Assembly: GCA_965661085.1 (NCBI GenBank)
Contig: CBFIDA010000004.1
Span: forward strand, 1 to 64,000
From: CBFIDA01 sp965661085
GTDB taxonomy: Bacteria; Pseudomonadota; Gammaproteobacteria; Comchoanobacterales; Comchoanobacteraceae
DNA: 64,000 bases
Direction of reading: 5' to 3'
The notes beneath the pieces were generated by a model. The model did no database searches. It was not told the DNA's origin and saw only the letters and a list, made by a program, of their open reading frames with translations. A program made the translations under genes and the position numbers. This document shows, piece by piece, positions 36,739 through 45,959 of the stretch (position 1 is the stretch's first letter; each line of letters opens with the position of its first letter).

Positions 36739-37743
36739 TTAATTTGGTTTGAGGCTTTTGGATGAGGCATAAGCGTGTTGTGTATTGGCATTGGAGGGTT
36801 GACTTGAGGTAGCAGCAGTTGCATTGAAACTTTTGTCCAGCCCTTTGGCACGCGCTTCAAATGATGTTTCGAGATCGTGGTTTTGAACCTGTTGTGCCAC
36901 TTGCTCATTGATGGATACCAAGTTTTGGTTTAGGGCCTGCAAAGTCTGTTGTGCTTTTTTGATCGATTGATGCTGTAGTTCTTGAGTGATTTCAGACAAC
37001 TGAGCGTTAAAAGTGGCCATGGCCGTATCATAATGTTTCATACACGGTAGAATTGGGTCACTGTCTTTTTTGATTTTATTTTTGGTGGCACGTGTTTTGT
37101 CGAGGTCATAGTGCTCAAGGGGTCCAGTTTTTGCAATCACTGCAGCCATAATGAGGGCTTTACAAAAAGATTCGCCACTCTCTTCAATTGTCAGTAAAGC
37201 AGATTTTGGGATTTTGGTGACTTCGCAGAAAGACTGAATGGTTAATCCTTGCTGTTGCAGATAACATTCAAGATCTTCAATGTCTTGACACATGAAAATG
37301 GGATCAAGCTGTGCTTGTGAGAGTTTGAGTTTCTCCTTAACGCAGTCAGAAAGGTTCTTGGTGATATTTTGAGCAGCATGTTCTGCAGCCTCAATGATTT
37401 TTTCCTGTAAAAACGTCAGGCGCTCTATCTGATTTTTGACAGCACTGCGCAATTCGATGCTGTCCTGTATTGCTTGTTGTTTTTTTTTGTTGAGCAATTT
37501 AAAGTCTTTTTGTAGGCCTATTTTCTCAGCAGCAATGAGATTGGTTGATGTGAGGTCAGAAAGTTCGATGTTTTTCTGAAGCGTTCTTTTAAGTTGTGAT
37601 TTTCGTTCGATGAGGCTCGATGTTGCCTGCAATATTGGATTGATGCCCAGTTTGGTGGCTTCAAAACCCTTATGGGATTGTCGCGCTTCACGAAGCAGCG
37701 CACGTGTGTCTGAGAAGATCATGTACTCTGTGGTCGATGTCAT
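36739..37743 (-). CDS. Unknown coiled-coil protein
   Basis: A 334-residue protein I do not recognise. It has no signal peptide or membrane segment, and long charged helices predicted as coiled coil at about 45-140 (KSQLKRTLQKNIELSDL..., KKKQQAIQDSIELRSAVKNQIERL) and 235-285 (ITQELQHQSIKKAQQTLQALNQNLVSINEQVAQQVQ). The last 25 residues are Ser/Asn/Ala-rich and look disordered. GGAG lies seven bases before the ATG. It sits between hpt and the sensor kinase on the same strand. Soluble coiled-coil proteins without relatives are a common class of secreted effector in Legionella and Coxiella, so this is a candidate, by inference only. Confidence 0.7.
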   Translation of the reverse strand: MTSTTEYMIFSDTRALLREARQSHKGFEATKLGINPILQATSSLIERKSQLKRTLQKNIELSDLTSTNLIAAEKIGLQKDFKLLNKKKQQAIQDSIELRSAVKNQIERLTFLQEKIIEAAEHAAQNITKNLSDCVKEKLKLSQAQLDPIFMCQDIEDLECYLQQQGLTIQSFCEVTKIPKSALLTIEESGESFCKALIMAAVIAKTGPLEHYDLDKTRATKNKIKKDSDPILPCMKHYDTAMATFNAQLSEITQELQHQSIKKAQQTLQALNQNLVSINEQVAQQVQNHDLETSFEARAKGLDKSFNATAATSSQPSNANTQHAYASSKSLKPN

Positions 37744-37812
37744 CTGAATGCTCCGAATCGTCTCTGTTTATTATAGGTTATTTTTATGGAAATAAAACCA
37801 AAACAATGTGAA

Positions 37813-39219
37813 TTAGTTTTGATCATAGGGCTTGAAGTCGATGTCAACTTGAAGACCTGATTGATGTTCTGGTTTGGAAAGTTGAATTTTAGCACGATGT
37901 AATTCCACAATTTGTTTGACAATGCCCAACCCTAGGCCACTGCCAGATGTGTTGTTGCCCAAGACTCGATAAAAACGTTCAAACACACGGTCATGCAGCG
38001 ATGGCTTGATGCCGGGCCCATTGTCAATGATGGAAAGTCTCACAAAACCACTGTTTTCACAGATTTTGATGCGGACCTCTGTATCGCTTGGACTGTATCT
38101 TATGGCGTTATCAATGAGATTACGCAATAAAATGAGCAATGCGGCTTTATTGCCTAGAATCATGGCGTGCTGAATGTCTGATTCTAAAGCCAGCGTGATG
38201 GATCGAGCATCGGCATGGGGCAACAATTCAATGATCATGTCTGAAGCGAGTATTTGAAGATCTAGGGGTATGGGCTCATTGATCTCAGCATTGGGCATCA
38301 TTCTGCTCAGCGTCAGCAGTTGTTCAACAACATGCGTGCTTCGATCCACACCATAAACAACTTTTTGGAGTGCTTGTTTCATGTCTTCGATGTTATTTGA
38401 ATTCAATGCAACTTGAACGTGCGTGCTCAATGCAGCCAAGGGTGTGCGCAATTCATGTGCTGCATCACCTGCAAAACGTTGCTCACGCTCAAAGGCATCA
38501 TGCAATCGAACGAAAAGAAGATTCAGCTCATCGATGAGTGGATGAATTTCGGTTGGTATATTGGCCATTTGTATGGCAGTCAGATTGCTGAGTTTTCTCT
38601 TTCTGATGGCTTGTGTGGTGATGCGTATGCTGTTTAGGCCTTTGCCCACGATGATCCATATCAACAAGCCCAAAAAAGGGTAGGTGATCACCATCACGAT
38701 GATCGAGTCCTCGGTGATTTGATTTTCAATGCCCATTCTGAAGTTTTGCTTTTGGAACACCGAAATCGTGTACTGTTTGGATGGCACATATAGATGATAG
38801 ATGCGCCATGCTTGGTTGTTGAACCAAATATTTTGAAAGCCATTTTTGATGAGATGTGGTGGATCCATGGCGGGAGCTGCAAAAGAGTGTAGCAGCAAAG
38901 TATTTGCTTCATCCCATATTTGAAATTGAGTGCTTTGCAGCATCACTTGTACGTTGTCTCTTTTGCTCGGTTTTGCAGATGAGGCAAGAATGTTGTGTGG
39001 CACTTGATCAATGGCGTGCTGAATGCGTTTGAAATCGGTGGTGTTTTCATCGATCAGCAATGCGCGTATTTTCTGTGCCGAGAGTTGCAGTGATGCATCC
39101 ATGTGGTGCTGAAAACCACGATGTTCAAAAAACAAGTTGCCAATGATGGCCAATGAGGTCACCAACGTCACGCTCAGCAATAAGTTGACCAATAAAAAAG
39201 TACGAATCGAAGAAGTCAT
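37813..39219 (-). CDS. Sensor histidine kinase (QseC/PmrB-like)
   Basis: A 468-residue inner-membrane kinase. Membrane segment 1 at about 9-31 (LVNLLLSVTLVTSLAIIGNLFF), a periplasmic loop of about 135 residues, membrane segment 2 around 172-195 (SIIVMVITYPFLGLLIWIIVG), then HAMP. The phosphoacceptor His is in AGDAAHELRTPLAAL. The ATPase has NLIDNAIRYSPS (N box), DNGPGIKP (G1) and SGLGLGIVKQIVELH (G2). It lies three bases after its response regulator, forming a pair. The similarity is to QseC/PmrB; in Legionella and Coxiella, PmrAB controls Dot/Icm genes, but the actual signal here is unknown. Confidence 0.93.
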   Translation of the reverse strand: MTSSIRTFLLVNLLLSVTLVTSLAIIGNLFFEHRGFQHHMDASLQLSAQKIRALLIDENTTDFKRIQHAIDQVPHNILASSAKPSKRDNVQVMLQSTQFQIWDEANTLLLHSFAAPAMDPPHLIKNGFQNIWFNNQAWRIYHLYVPSKQYTISVFQKQNFRMGIENQITEDSIIVMVITYPFLGLLIWIIVGKGLNSIRITTQAIRKRKLSNLTAIQMANIPTEIHPLIDELNLLFVRLHDAFEREQRFAGDAAHELRTPLAALSTHVQVALNSNNIEDMKQALQKVVYGVDRSTHVVEQLLTLSRMMPNAEINEPIPLDLQILASDMIIELLPHADARSITLALESDIQHAMILGNKAALLILLRNLIDNAIRYSPSDTEVRIKICENSGFVRLSIIDNGPGIKPSLHDRVFERFYRVLGNNTSGSGLGLGIVKQIVELHRAKIQLSKPEHQSGLQVDIDFKPYDQN

Positions 39220-39222
39220 GCA

Positions 39223-39897
39223 TCAGTTCTTAGGCAATTCAACAATGTACCCCACGCCACGAATGGTGCGAAGGTTCAGGTGATCTTTGAGTTTTTTTCT
39301 GAGGTTGTGAATGTAAACCTCAATGGTGTTGCTGTCGACATCTTCGCCCCAGCCATAGAGTGTCTGCGTCAAGGCATCACGCGTTTGTACTTTGCCGCTT
39401 TGCTCCATAAGTTTGTGCAGCAGTGCAAATTCTCTCCGAGAAAAATTGATTTCTTGATCCAGCACAAAGACCTTGTGTGCAGCAGGATCCAATGTGACTT
39501 CACCCACAATAATCTTAGGATCTGCACGGCCAGCACCACCACGTATCTGGGCACGAATACGCGCAGCAAGTTCAGCGAGCTTGAAGGGTTTGGTGATGAA
39601 ATCGTTTGCGCCAGCATCCAGACATTGCACCTTTGTGAACAGATCAGAGGCCGCAGTCAATAAGATGATGGGGGTTTGTATGTTGTGCTTTCTGATGGAT
39701 ACGAGCACTTCCTGACCAGATTTTTTTGGCAGGCCCAAATCAAGAATGATGGCATCAAAGTGCTCTGTTTGTGTCAATGCAGCTGTCTGCCCCGCCAGAC
39801 CATCCTTGACCCAATCAACGGTATACCCATATTGCTGTAGGCCGCTACATGTGCCTTCACCGAGAAGTTCGTTATCTTCGACCAATAATATACGCAT
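39223..39897 (-). CDS. OmpR-family response regulator (QseB/PmrA-like)
   Basis: A 224-residue regulator: receiver domain with acidic residues in LLVEDNELLG, phosphoacceptor Asp in AIILDLGLPKKSGQE, the Thr in LTAASD and Lys in DFITKPFKLAEL; then the winged-helix DNA-binding domain with FSRREFALLHKLMEQSGKVQTRDALTQTLYGW and NTIEVYIHNLRKKL. The GWGEDVDSNTIEVYIHNLRKKL segment is typical of QseB/PmrA. First gene of the pair with the kinase at 37813. A candidate global regulator given the IcmL-like protein and ankyrin remnant nearby. Confidence 0.94.
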   Translation of the reverse strand: MRILLVEDNELLGEGTCSGLQQYGYTVDWVKDGLAGQTAALTQTEHFDAIILDLGLPKKSGQEVLVSIRKHNIQTPIILLTAASDLFTKVQCLDAGANDFITKPFKLAELAARIRAQIRGGAGRADPKIIVGEVTLDPAAHKVFVLDQEINFSRREFALLHKLMEQSGKVQTRDALTQTLYGWGEDVDSNTIEVYIHNLRKKLKDHLNLRTIRGVGYIVELPKN

Positions 39898-40218
39898 GCC
39901 ACAGGCTCCAAATAAAATCTTCTACCAATTATACGCAATTTGGTTATTTTTTGTAAATCAATTTGCAGGTCTGTTTCATGCGTCAATGCCAACTTGTGCT
40001 TTCAGCGCATGGGTCGTGTGATTGTGCGATAATATTTGTGGGCCATTCGGTGAATCTTGAGCCATGCCAAACTTGGCGCGTGGTAAGATGGTTTTGTCAA
40101 GCATGTAAAGCATATGAAAAGCGCGTTATGAATTAAAAATAGCTTGATTGTCAGTATCCATTGTCATTACTCTATGAACATTCGGGTGTTCTGTTGAAGC
40201 TGGAGGTGTTTCCAAATC
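39898..40218. other. Intergenic region between the response regulator and glutamate dehydrogenase genes
   Basis: About 320 bases between two divergent genes. AT-rich hexamers such as GATAAT near 40027 are present but no well-spaced promoter pair stood out. GGAGG at about 40202 is the Shine-Dalgarno of the glutamate dehydrogenase gene. No RNA gene recognised. Confidence 0.4.
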
Positions 40219-43200
40219 ATGCAAACCAAACTCATTGATGCTGTACTGAAGTCCAAGTTTAAAAACATCAAACTGACTGATAAGCAACGGTTCAAAAAGT
40301 GGGCCACACAACTGCTTTCATTCAATTTGTCCAATGCGTTCATCCATCAAGCTCCAAATGATCTGGCAGCCATGTTGGAGTTTTTTTGGCTGGGTTGTTC
40401 AAAGCGTTTGTCCAGTGCGATTTATGTGGCCGCATATCAAGCAGAACCCAATGCGTCCGGTGCCCAAGCGCACACCACTTTATTGATCAATGTGAAAGAC
40501 ACCCCTTTTGTGGTGGATACTGTGCGCTTGGTTCTCTCAAGGCAGGATCACGATCTTTATGGCTTCATCAATGCGGCTGACATGCCCGTGAGACGTCATA
40601 CCAAAGGTGACATCAAGTCCGTTGGGCCAACCAAAATAGATGAAGCATCCACAGAAGCGTTTCTGATTGTTGAAATCAATCGCATTACCGATCAAAAAGA
40701 CATTGAGCTTTTACTGGAACAGATTCGTTTTGCGCTACAAGATGTGCAATACGCGGTATCTGATTGGCAGCGTATGCAGGCTCGAATGTCTGTGGCAATA
40801 TTGAATTTAACAGCATTGTCGCAACCTGGTGTGTTGAAACATCGAGACGAAGCCATTGATTTTATGAAATGGTTGCTGAAATTCTTCACATTTATCGGTT
40901 ACCGCGAGTACACTGTAGATGGGCGTAAAAAGATGCTTCAGTTTGACACGGAAAGCCCATTGGGTGTGTTGCGCTCCAATCACTTCAATCATGATGAAGT
41001 TGATTCACATTCACCCAGAACCATTTTTGATCCCGACTCCATTGAAAAATTTGTGGTGGTGGGCAAATCAAAAAACAGATCCACCATGCATCGCCCACCG
41101 TATACAGACGTCATTGTTGTGCGACTGCATAACGATCAAGGGCAGTTTTTTGGTGAAATGCGCTTTGTGGGTCTATTCACGTCCAATGCTTACGAAAGTG
41201 ATCCCATGGTCGCGCCATTCCTGAGAAACAAAACGCAAAGAATTGTAAGTGCTTTAAATGTGCCGCAAGCTGTTGGGTATACTCGAAAAAGACTTGGGCA
41301 TATCCTAAGAACATTCCCGCGTGATGAACTCTTTCAGGCCGATGTGGCGGATCTCATTCCGATGATCAGAGGTGTGCTTGCGCTGCAAGACAGCAGGGCC
41401 ACCCGGGTCTTCATCCGTCATGATAAGTTCAAACGCTTTGTTTCATGTGTGCTGTATTTGCCAGAAGCCAACCACACACATGACCTCACTGAACAATTGC
41501 GTAAGTACCTTAAAGATGTGTATCAGGCCAAAGACATCACCATCAGCACTCAGTCTACCGATCATGAGCATGTGTGTTTGTATTTTGTCATGCGAGTGGA
41601 TGCCAACATGCAACCCACGAAGGCTGATGATCTGGTCACTTCAAAAATTGCTGAAATGTGTCGCTCTTGGCACGATCGATTGCACGATGCTTCCATTGAT
41701 GTGTTTGGAGAAGAAAAGGGCGTATGCTTGTTCAAAAAAGTACGACACCGCTTTCCAGCGCAGTATCGAGAGACATTTGGCGCGCATGATGCGCTCAAGG
41801 ATCTCAGTCACGTGGATCAATTGAATGAGCATGATGCACTGAGATTGGGTGCCATATGGTATGCGGATCAAAAAATCTTTAAAATTCGTGCCTATCAATA
41901 CACACCAACACTGTCGTTGTCGGATGTGTTGCCCATTTTAGAAAATTTGGGATTGCATCTTAAGAATGAAATTGGTGCCGGTATATGGAGCGCTGGACAC
42001 AATCATCGTTGCTGGGTTTCAGAATTCAATACGTCTCCCGCACATCCCATTGCCCAATTTGACGCCGGTGTCACGCAACAGATACTGGACTCATTTCATC
42101 ATATTTATCAGGGAGAAACAGCCAATGATTCATTCAATGGGTTGACGCCTGTGGCAGGCATGCCCTGGCAAAAAGTCAGGATCATTCGTGCACTGTATCA
42201 TTATCTGAAACAAATTGGCAGCATGCTGTCAGAGCAATTTGTTGCGACAACATTGATGCATTATGGCCAGATCACGACCACCTTGATGGCATGTTTTGAT
42301 GCCCGTTTTAATCCAGAGATACCCACTGAGCAACGTCAAAAAATGTATGCCGCCCGTCGTCGTCAGTTGGTACAATTGTTTGAACAGATCAATACGGTCG
42401 ATGAAGATAAGGTTTTTCGATCTCTACTTAATTTGATTGAAGCCATTGTGCGTACCAACGCCTATCTCAAAGATGATGCCGGTCAAACTTTGCCTTTTGT
42501 TTCATTTAAGATCCAATCCACACATGTCAAGGACATACCCCAACCAGCACCCATGTTCGAAACGTTTACGTTTTCCCATCAGTTTTCAGGTGTGCATTTA
42601 CGCGCTGATAAAGTTGCCCGTGGTGGGCTCAGATGGTCTGATCGAGAGGATTTTAGAAAAGAAATTCTCGACTTGATGAAAGCCCAGCAGGTCAAAAATG
42701 CACTCATTGTTCCCAATGGTGCCAAGGGTGGGTTTTTGATCAAGAAAAATATGTCTGGCTGGACTAGGGAAGCCATTCATCAAAAGGGCATTGAATGTTA
42801 TCAGATGTTTATCAAGTCTTTATTGATGTTGACGGATAACATTGTTGATGGTGAGTTGGTCAAACCAAAACAGGTGGTTTGTCATGATGGTGACGACAGT
42901 TATCTTGTGGTGGCAGCTGACAAAGGGACTGCGAGTTTCTCTGATGTGGCCAATGCCATTGCGCTTGACTACCAATTTTGGTTGAAAGATGCCTTTGCAT
43001 CGGGTGGTTCTAATGGATACGACCACAAGAAAATGGGCATCACAGCCAAAGGTGCATGGGAAGCAGTCAAATGGCATTTTCAGGAATTTGGGCACGATGT
43101 TGCCTCACAGCCCTTTACAGTTATTGGAATTGGTGGAATGGCTGGTGATGTCTTTGGCAACGGGATGCTCCTCTCAGATCAAATTAGGTTGGTTGCAGCG

Positions 43201-45051
43201 TTCAATCATCAATTTATTTTTTTGGATCCAACCCCCAAACCTGCCATCAGTCATTCAGAGCGTAAACGCCTTTTTGAATTGCCCAACAGTATGTGGTCGG
43301 ATTATGACCCAAAGTTGATTTCAAAAGGTGGGGGTGTTTTCAGTAGACAAGAAAAAGAGATTCCGATTTCAAAACCAGTCGCCAAGGCCTTGGGGTTGGT
43401 TGGCCAAACTAAAATGAGCCCAGCTGTCTTGATTCAGGCGATCCTTGCTGCACCGGTTGACTTGATATGGAACGGTGGCATTGGTACTTATGTCAAATCA
43501 TCCAATCAATCGCATCATGATGTTGGTGACCACGGTAACGACCGTCTCCGCATTGACGCGACGGATCTTCGTTGTAAAGTGTTTGCTGAGGGCGGTAACC
43601 TTGGTATTACTCAGCTTGGTCGTATTGAAGCTGAGTTGTGTGGTGTGAAGATCAACACAGATTTCATTGACAATTCTGCCGGTGTGGATTGTTCTGATCA
43701 TGAAGTCAATATCAAAATATTTCTCAACGGCTTGATGGCTAAACAGAAAATGTCAGCAAAGACACGAGATCAATGGCTGGCAGATATGAGTGATGAGGTT
43801 TCAAAACTGGTTTTAAAAAACAATCGAAACCAAAATATGGCATTGAGCCTGGCCGCAGCTGTTTTGCCTGAACATTTGTATTTGTATGAACGATTCATGG
43901 ATTGGGCAGTTTCTCAAGATTATTTAAACAAAGAAATCGAATTCTTGCCATCCCCCAAACATCTCAAAGAACGTGCTGCATTGGGTAAGACCTTGACGCG
44001 GCCAGAACTGTCCATTCTGCTGACATACAGCAAGATCATCTTACAGAAGCAAATCATTCAAACAGGATTTTGTAAGCATGATGGTGTTGCGCACTATGCC
44101 TGGAAGAGTTTGCCAGCATGTTTGCGGGTCAAGTTTGAGTCCGCCATGGTGGATCACCCTTTGCGCCATGAGATGATTGCGACGCAGCTCAGTGGTGAAT
44201 TCATTCAAACGCTTGGTTTGACCTTCATTCCCGAAATCAAAGATGAGGTTGACATCACCATCGAAGAAATCATGATGGCCTATCTCTTTATCAAAAAATT
44301 CTATGATTTGGATGCATTGTATGCTGCCTTGGATGAAGCAGAAGCATTTGTATCGCATGAAATCATGTTGCGTACAAGGGTCAGGCTGAGAATCATATTG
44401 AGAAGGAGTACGCGTTGGTTACTACGCCATCAAACATTGTTGAGTGGTGATCCCCAGATCTTGTCAGAATTCATTCAAAAGCGCGCACAACTAGTGCCGA
44501 TACTGCCTGATGTTGTACAAGGCAATCAGAAAGTTGATTACGAGCGCATGATGTTGCAATTGTCTGACACAGACCTTGCCGTTGATACGTCAAAAATGAT
44601 TGCTCAGATCTTTTTGATGCATGCGGCATTGTGCATCATCGACACCTCGATCATGTGCAGGGGAGACATCCATCAACTGGCCGAATTACACGCATTGTGT
44701 GGCGATGCGCTCCGATTTGAGCAGTTGCGTTCTTCTCTCAATTATAATAATTTTGCAAGCAGATGGTCTGTCATTTCTCGCTTTAAATTGAAAGGTATGA
44801 TCGATGCCTTGCAATCAGAAATTGTCGTCATACTTTTCAACGCCATGGTGCAGCAAAGCAAACCCGTTTGTGAACAGGGCATTCTTGAGCAGCTTCAACA
44901 AAAGGCCCCGAAAGCGTATCAAAATTGGCAAAGTGCATCGATCATTTTACAGCCTGACGCCAATTTGGAATTTGAGGTATTGTTTGTGTTGGTTGCAGAG
45001 TTAGAAAAGTTCAAATACAAATTGATGGATGAATTGACACCAAAGTCTTAA
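40219..45051 (+). CDS. NAD-specific glutamate dehydrogenase (large, 180-kDa type)
   Basis: A 1610-residue enzyme of the GDH_180 class that deaminates glutamate to 2-oxoglutarate with NAD. The long N-terminal regulatory region covers about 700 residues. The catalytic domain starts near residue 780: VARGGLRWSDREDFRKEILDLMKAQQVKNALIVPNGAKGGF includes the substrate-binding lysines; AGSNGYDHKKMGITAKGAWEAVKWHF-like and FTVIGIGGMAGDVFGNGMLLS form the dinucleotide-binding part, and RVFAEGGNLGITQLGRIE-type sequence follows. The C-terminal 450 residues are the usual helical extension. Length matches the family. It stands alone with a strong GGAGG. It would feed amino acid carbon into the TCA cycle. Confidence 0.96.
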   Translation: MQTKLIDAVLKSKFKNIKLTDKQRFKKWATQLLSFNLSNAFIHQAPNDLAAMLEFFWLGCSKRLSSAIYVAAYQAEPNASGAQAHTTLLINVKDTPFVVDTVRLVLSRQDHDLYGFINAADMPVRRHTKGDIKSVGPTKIDEASTEAFLIVEINRITDQKDIELLLEQIRFALQDVQYAVSDWQRMQARMSVAILNLTALSQPGVLKHRDEAIDFMKWLLKFFTFIGYREYTVDGRKKMLQFDTESPLGVLRSNHFNHDEVDSHSPRTIFDPDSIEKFVVVGKSKNRSTMHRPPYTDVIVVRLHNDQGQFFGEMRFVGLFTSNAYESDPMVAPFLRNKTQRIVSALNVPQAVGYTRKRLGHILRTFPRDELFQADVADLIPMIRGVLALQDSRATRVFIRHDKFKRFVSCVLYLPEANHTHDLTEQLRKYLKDVYQAKDITISTQSTDHEHVCLYFVMRVDANMQPTKADDLVTSKIAEMCRSWHDRLHDASIDVFGEEKGVCLFKKVRHRFPAQYRETFGAHDALKDLSHVDQLNEHDALRLGAIWYADQKIFKIRAYQYTPTLSLSDVLPILENLGLHLKNEIGAGIWSAGHNHRCWVSEFNTSPAHPIAQFDAGVTQQILDSFHHIYQGETANDSFNGLTPVAGMPWQKVRIIRALYHYLKQIGSMLSEQFVATTLMHYGQITTTLMACFDARFNPEIPTEQRQKMYAARRRQLVQLFEQINTVDEDKVFRSLLNLIEAIVRTNAYLKDDAGQTLPFVSFKIQSTHVKDIPQPAPMFETFTFSHQFSGVHLRADKVARGGLRWSDREDFRKEILDLMKAQQVKNALIVPNGAKGGFLIKKNMSGWTREAIHQKGIECYQMFIKSLLMLTDNIVDGELVKPKQVVCHDGDDSYLVVAADKGTASFSDVANAIALDYQFWLKDAFASGGSNGYDHKKMGITAKGAWEAVKWHFQEFGHDVASQPFTVIGIGGMAGDVFGNGMLLSDQIRLVAAFNHQFIFLDPTPKPAISHSERKRLFELPNSMWSDYDPKLISKGGGVFSRQEKEIPISKPVAKALGLVGQTKMSPAVLIQAILAAPVDLIWNGGIGTYVKSSNQSHHDVGDHGNDRLRIDATDLRCKVFAEGGNLGITQLGRIEAELCGVKINTDFIDNSAGVDCSDHEVNIKIFLNGLMAKQKMSAKTRDQWLADMSDEVSKLVLKNNRNQNMALSLAAAVLPEHLYLYERFMDWAVSQDYLNKEIEFLPSPKHLKERAALGKTLTRPELSILLTYSKIILQKQIIQTGFCKHDGVAHYAWKSLPACLRVKFESAMVDHPLRHEMIATQLSGEFIQTLGLTFIPEIKDEVDITIEEIMMAYLFIKKFYDLDALYAALDEAEAFVSHEIMLRTRVRLRIILRRSTRWLLRHQTLLSGDPQILSEFIQKRAQLVPILPDVVQGNQKVDYERMMLQLSDTDLAVDTSKMIAQIFLMHAALCIIDTSIMCRGDIHQLAELHALCGDALRFEQLRSSLNYNNFASRWSVISRFKLKGMIDALQSEIVVILFNAMVQQSKPVCEQGILEQLQQKAPKAYQNWQSASIILQPDANLEFEVLFVLVAELEKFKYKLMDELTPKS

Positions 45052-45068
45052 AGCCGGAGTATGCTTGG

Positions 45069-45953
45069 ATGAAAAATTTCTCACATTTGCGTTCGTCAAG
45101 TTATGGTGATTGCCATTATTTGAGTCATGGGCCAAAAGATGCCAAACACGTGATGATCTTTCTTCATGGCATACCCACCAATGCATGGTTATGGCGCAAC
45201 ATCATCGATAAAATTGATCCAACATGGTTGTGTGTGGCGCCAGATTTGCTCGGCATGGGTCAGTCTAAGCCAAAAGCTGATCTTGCTCTTGATGATTTCA
45301 GTGTGTTCAACCACATTGCATTCATCGAGCAATTCTTGAGTGCGTGGCCAAAGGCAACATGGACATTTGTGATGCATGGGTGGGGCTCCATCATTGGTTC
45401 TGACATTGCCAAACGGCATCCCGATCGTGTGCGCGGTTTGGCTTATGCAGAATCTTATTTGCGTCCAACGCACAGCCCTGAGATGCTGTCATTGCCCATG
45501 CAAGAGCTTCTTCATTTGCTGCAGCATCACGATGATATGGCGCAAGTGATTCTTGAAGAAAATTTTATGATAGAGCAATGGCTGCCGAAGTTGATGATCC
45601 CAACATTGTCTGAGGAAATCATGGCATTGTATCGGTCGCCATTCATCCAGCCTTCCGATCGGAAAGTGCTGCTGAAATACTTGTATGAAGTGCCGTTTGG
45701 CCATCAAAGAACTTCCATTGTGCGCTGCATAGAGCAATACTCTGAGTTTTTAATGTCGACCAACATTCCTAAATGCCTGCTGTACGCACTGCCTGGTGTC
45801 ATGACGACCATGGACACCGTTGCTTGGGCAAAGTCCAGTCTGCCAAATCTCTATATGGCAGATCTTGGGGAGGCATTGCATTGCGCGCAAGAAAGTTGTC
45901 CCGACCGATTTGCCGATGCGTTGTACAACTGGACGGATACACTTGTAACATAA
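45069..45953 (+). CDS. Alpha/beta-hydrolase-fold protein, haloalkane-dehalogenase-like, nucleophile Asp replaced by Gly
   Basis: A 294-residue protein that follows the haloalkane dehalogenase pattern closely: FLHGIPTNAWLWRNII, CVAPDLLGMGQSKPKADL, the elbow MHGWGSIIGSDIAKRHPDRVRGLAYAESYLRP, and the terminal DLGEALHCAQES. In the family the elbow reads HDWGS with Asp as nucleophile; here the codon at 45378-45380 is GGG, giving Gly104. The base His271 and acid-like Glu128 are kept. The halide-binding Asn of HGNPT is Ile35; the Trp after the nucleophile is kept. It may be a non-catalytic relative or have another chemistry. It lies 17 bases behind the glutamate dehydrogenase gene and may be read with it. 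Confidence 0.85.
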   Translation: MKNFSHLRSSSYGDCHYLSHGPKDAKHVMIFLHGIPTNAWLWRNIIDKIDPTWLCVAPDLLGMGQSKPKADLALDDFSVFNHIAFIEQFLSAWPKATWTFVMHGWGSIIGSDIAKRHPDRVRGLAYAESYLRPTHSPEMLSLPMQELLHLLQHHDDMAQVILEENFMIEQWLPKLMIPTLSEEIMALYRSPFIQPSDRKVLLKYLYEVPFGHQRTSIVRCIEQYSEFLMSTNIPKCLLYALPGVMTTMDTVAWAKSSLPNLYMADLGEALHCAQESCPDRFADALYNWTDTLVT

Positions 45954-45959
45954 AGTATG

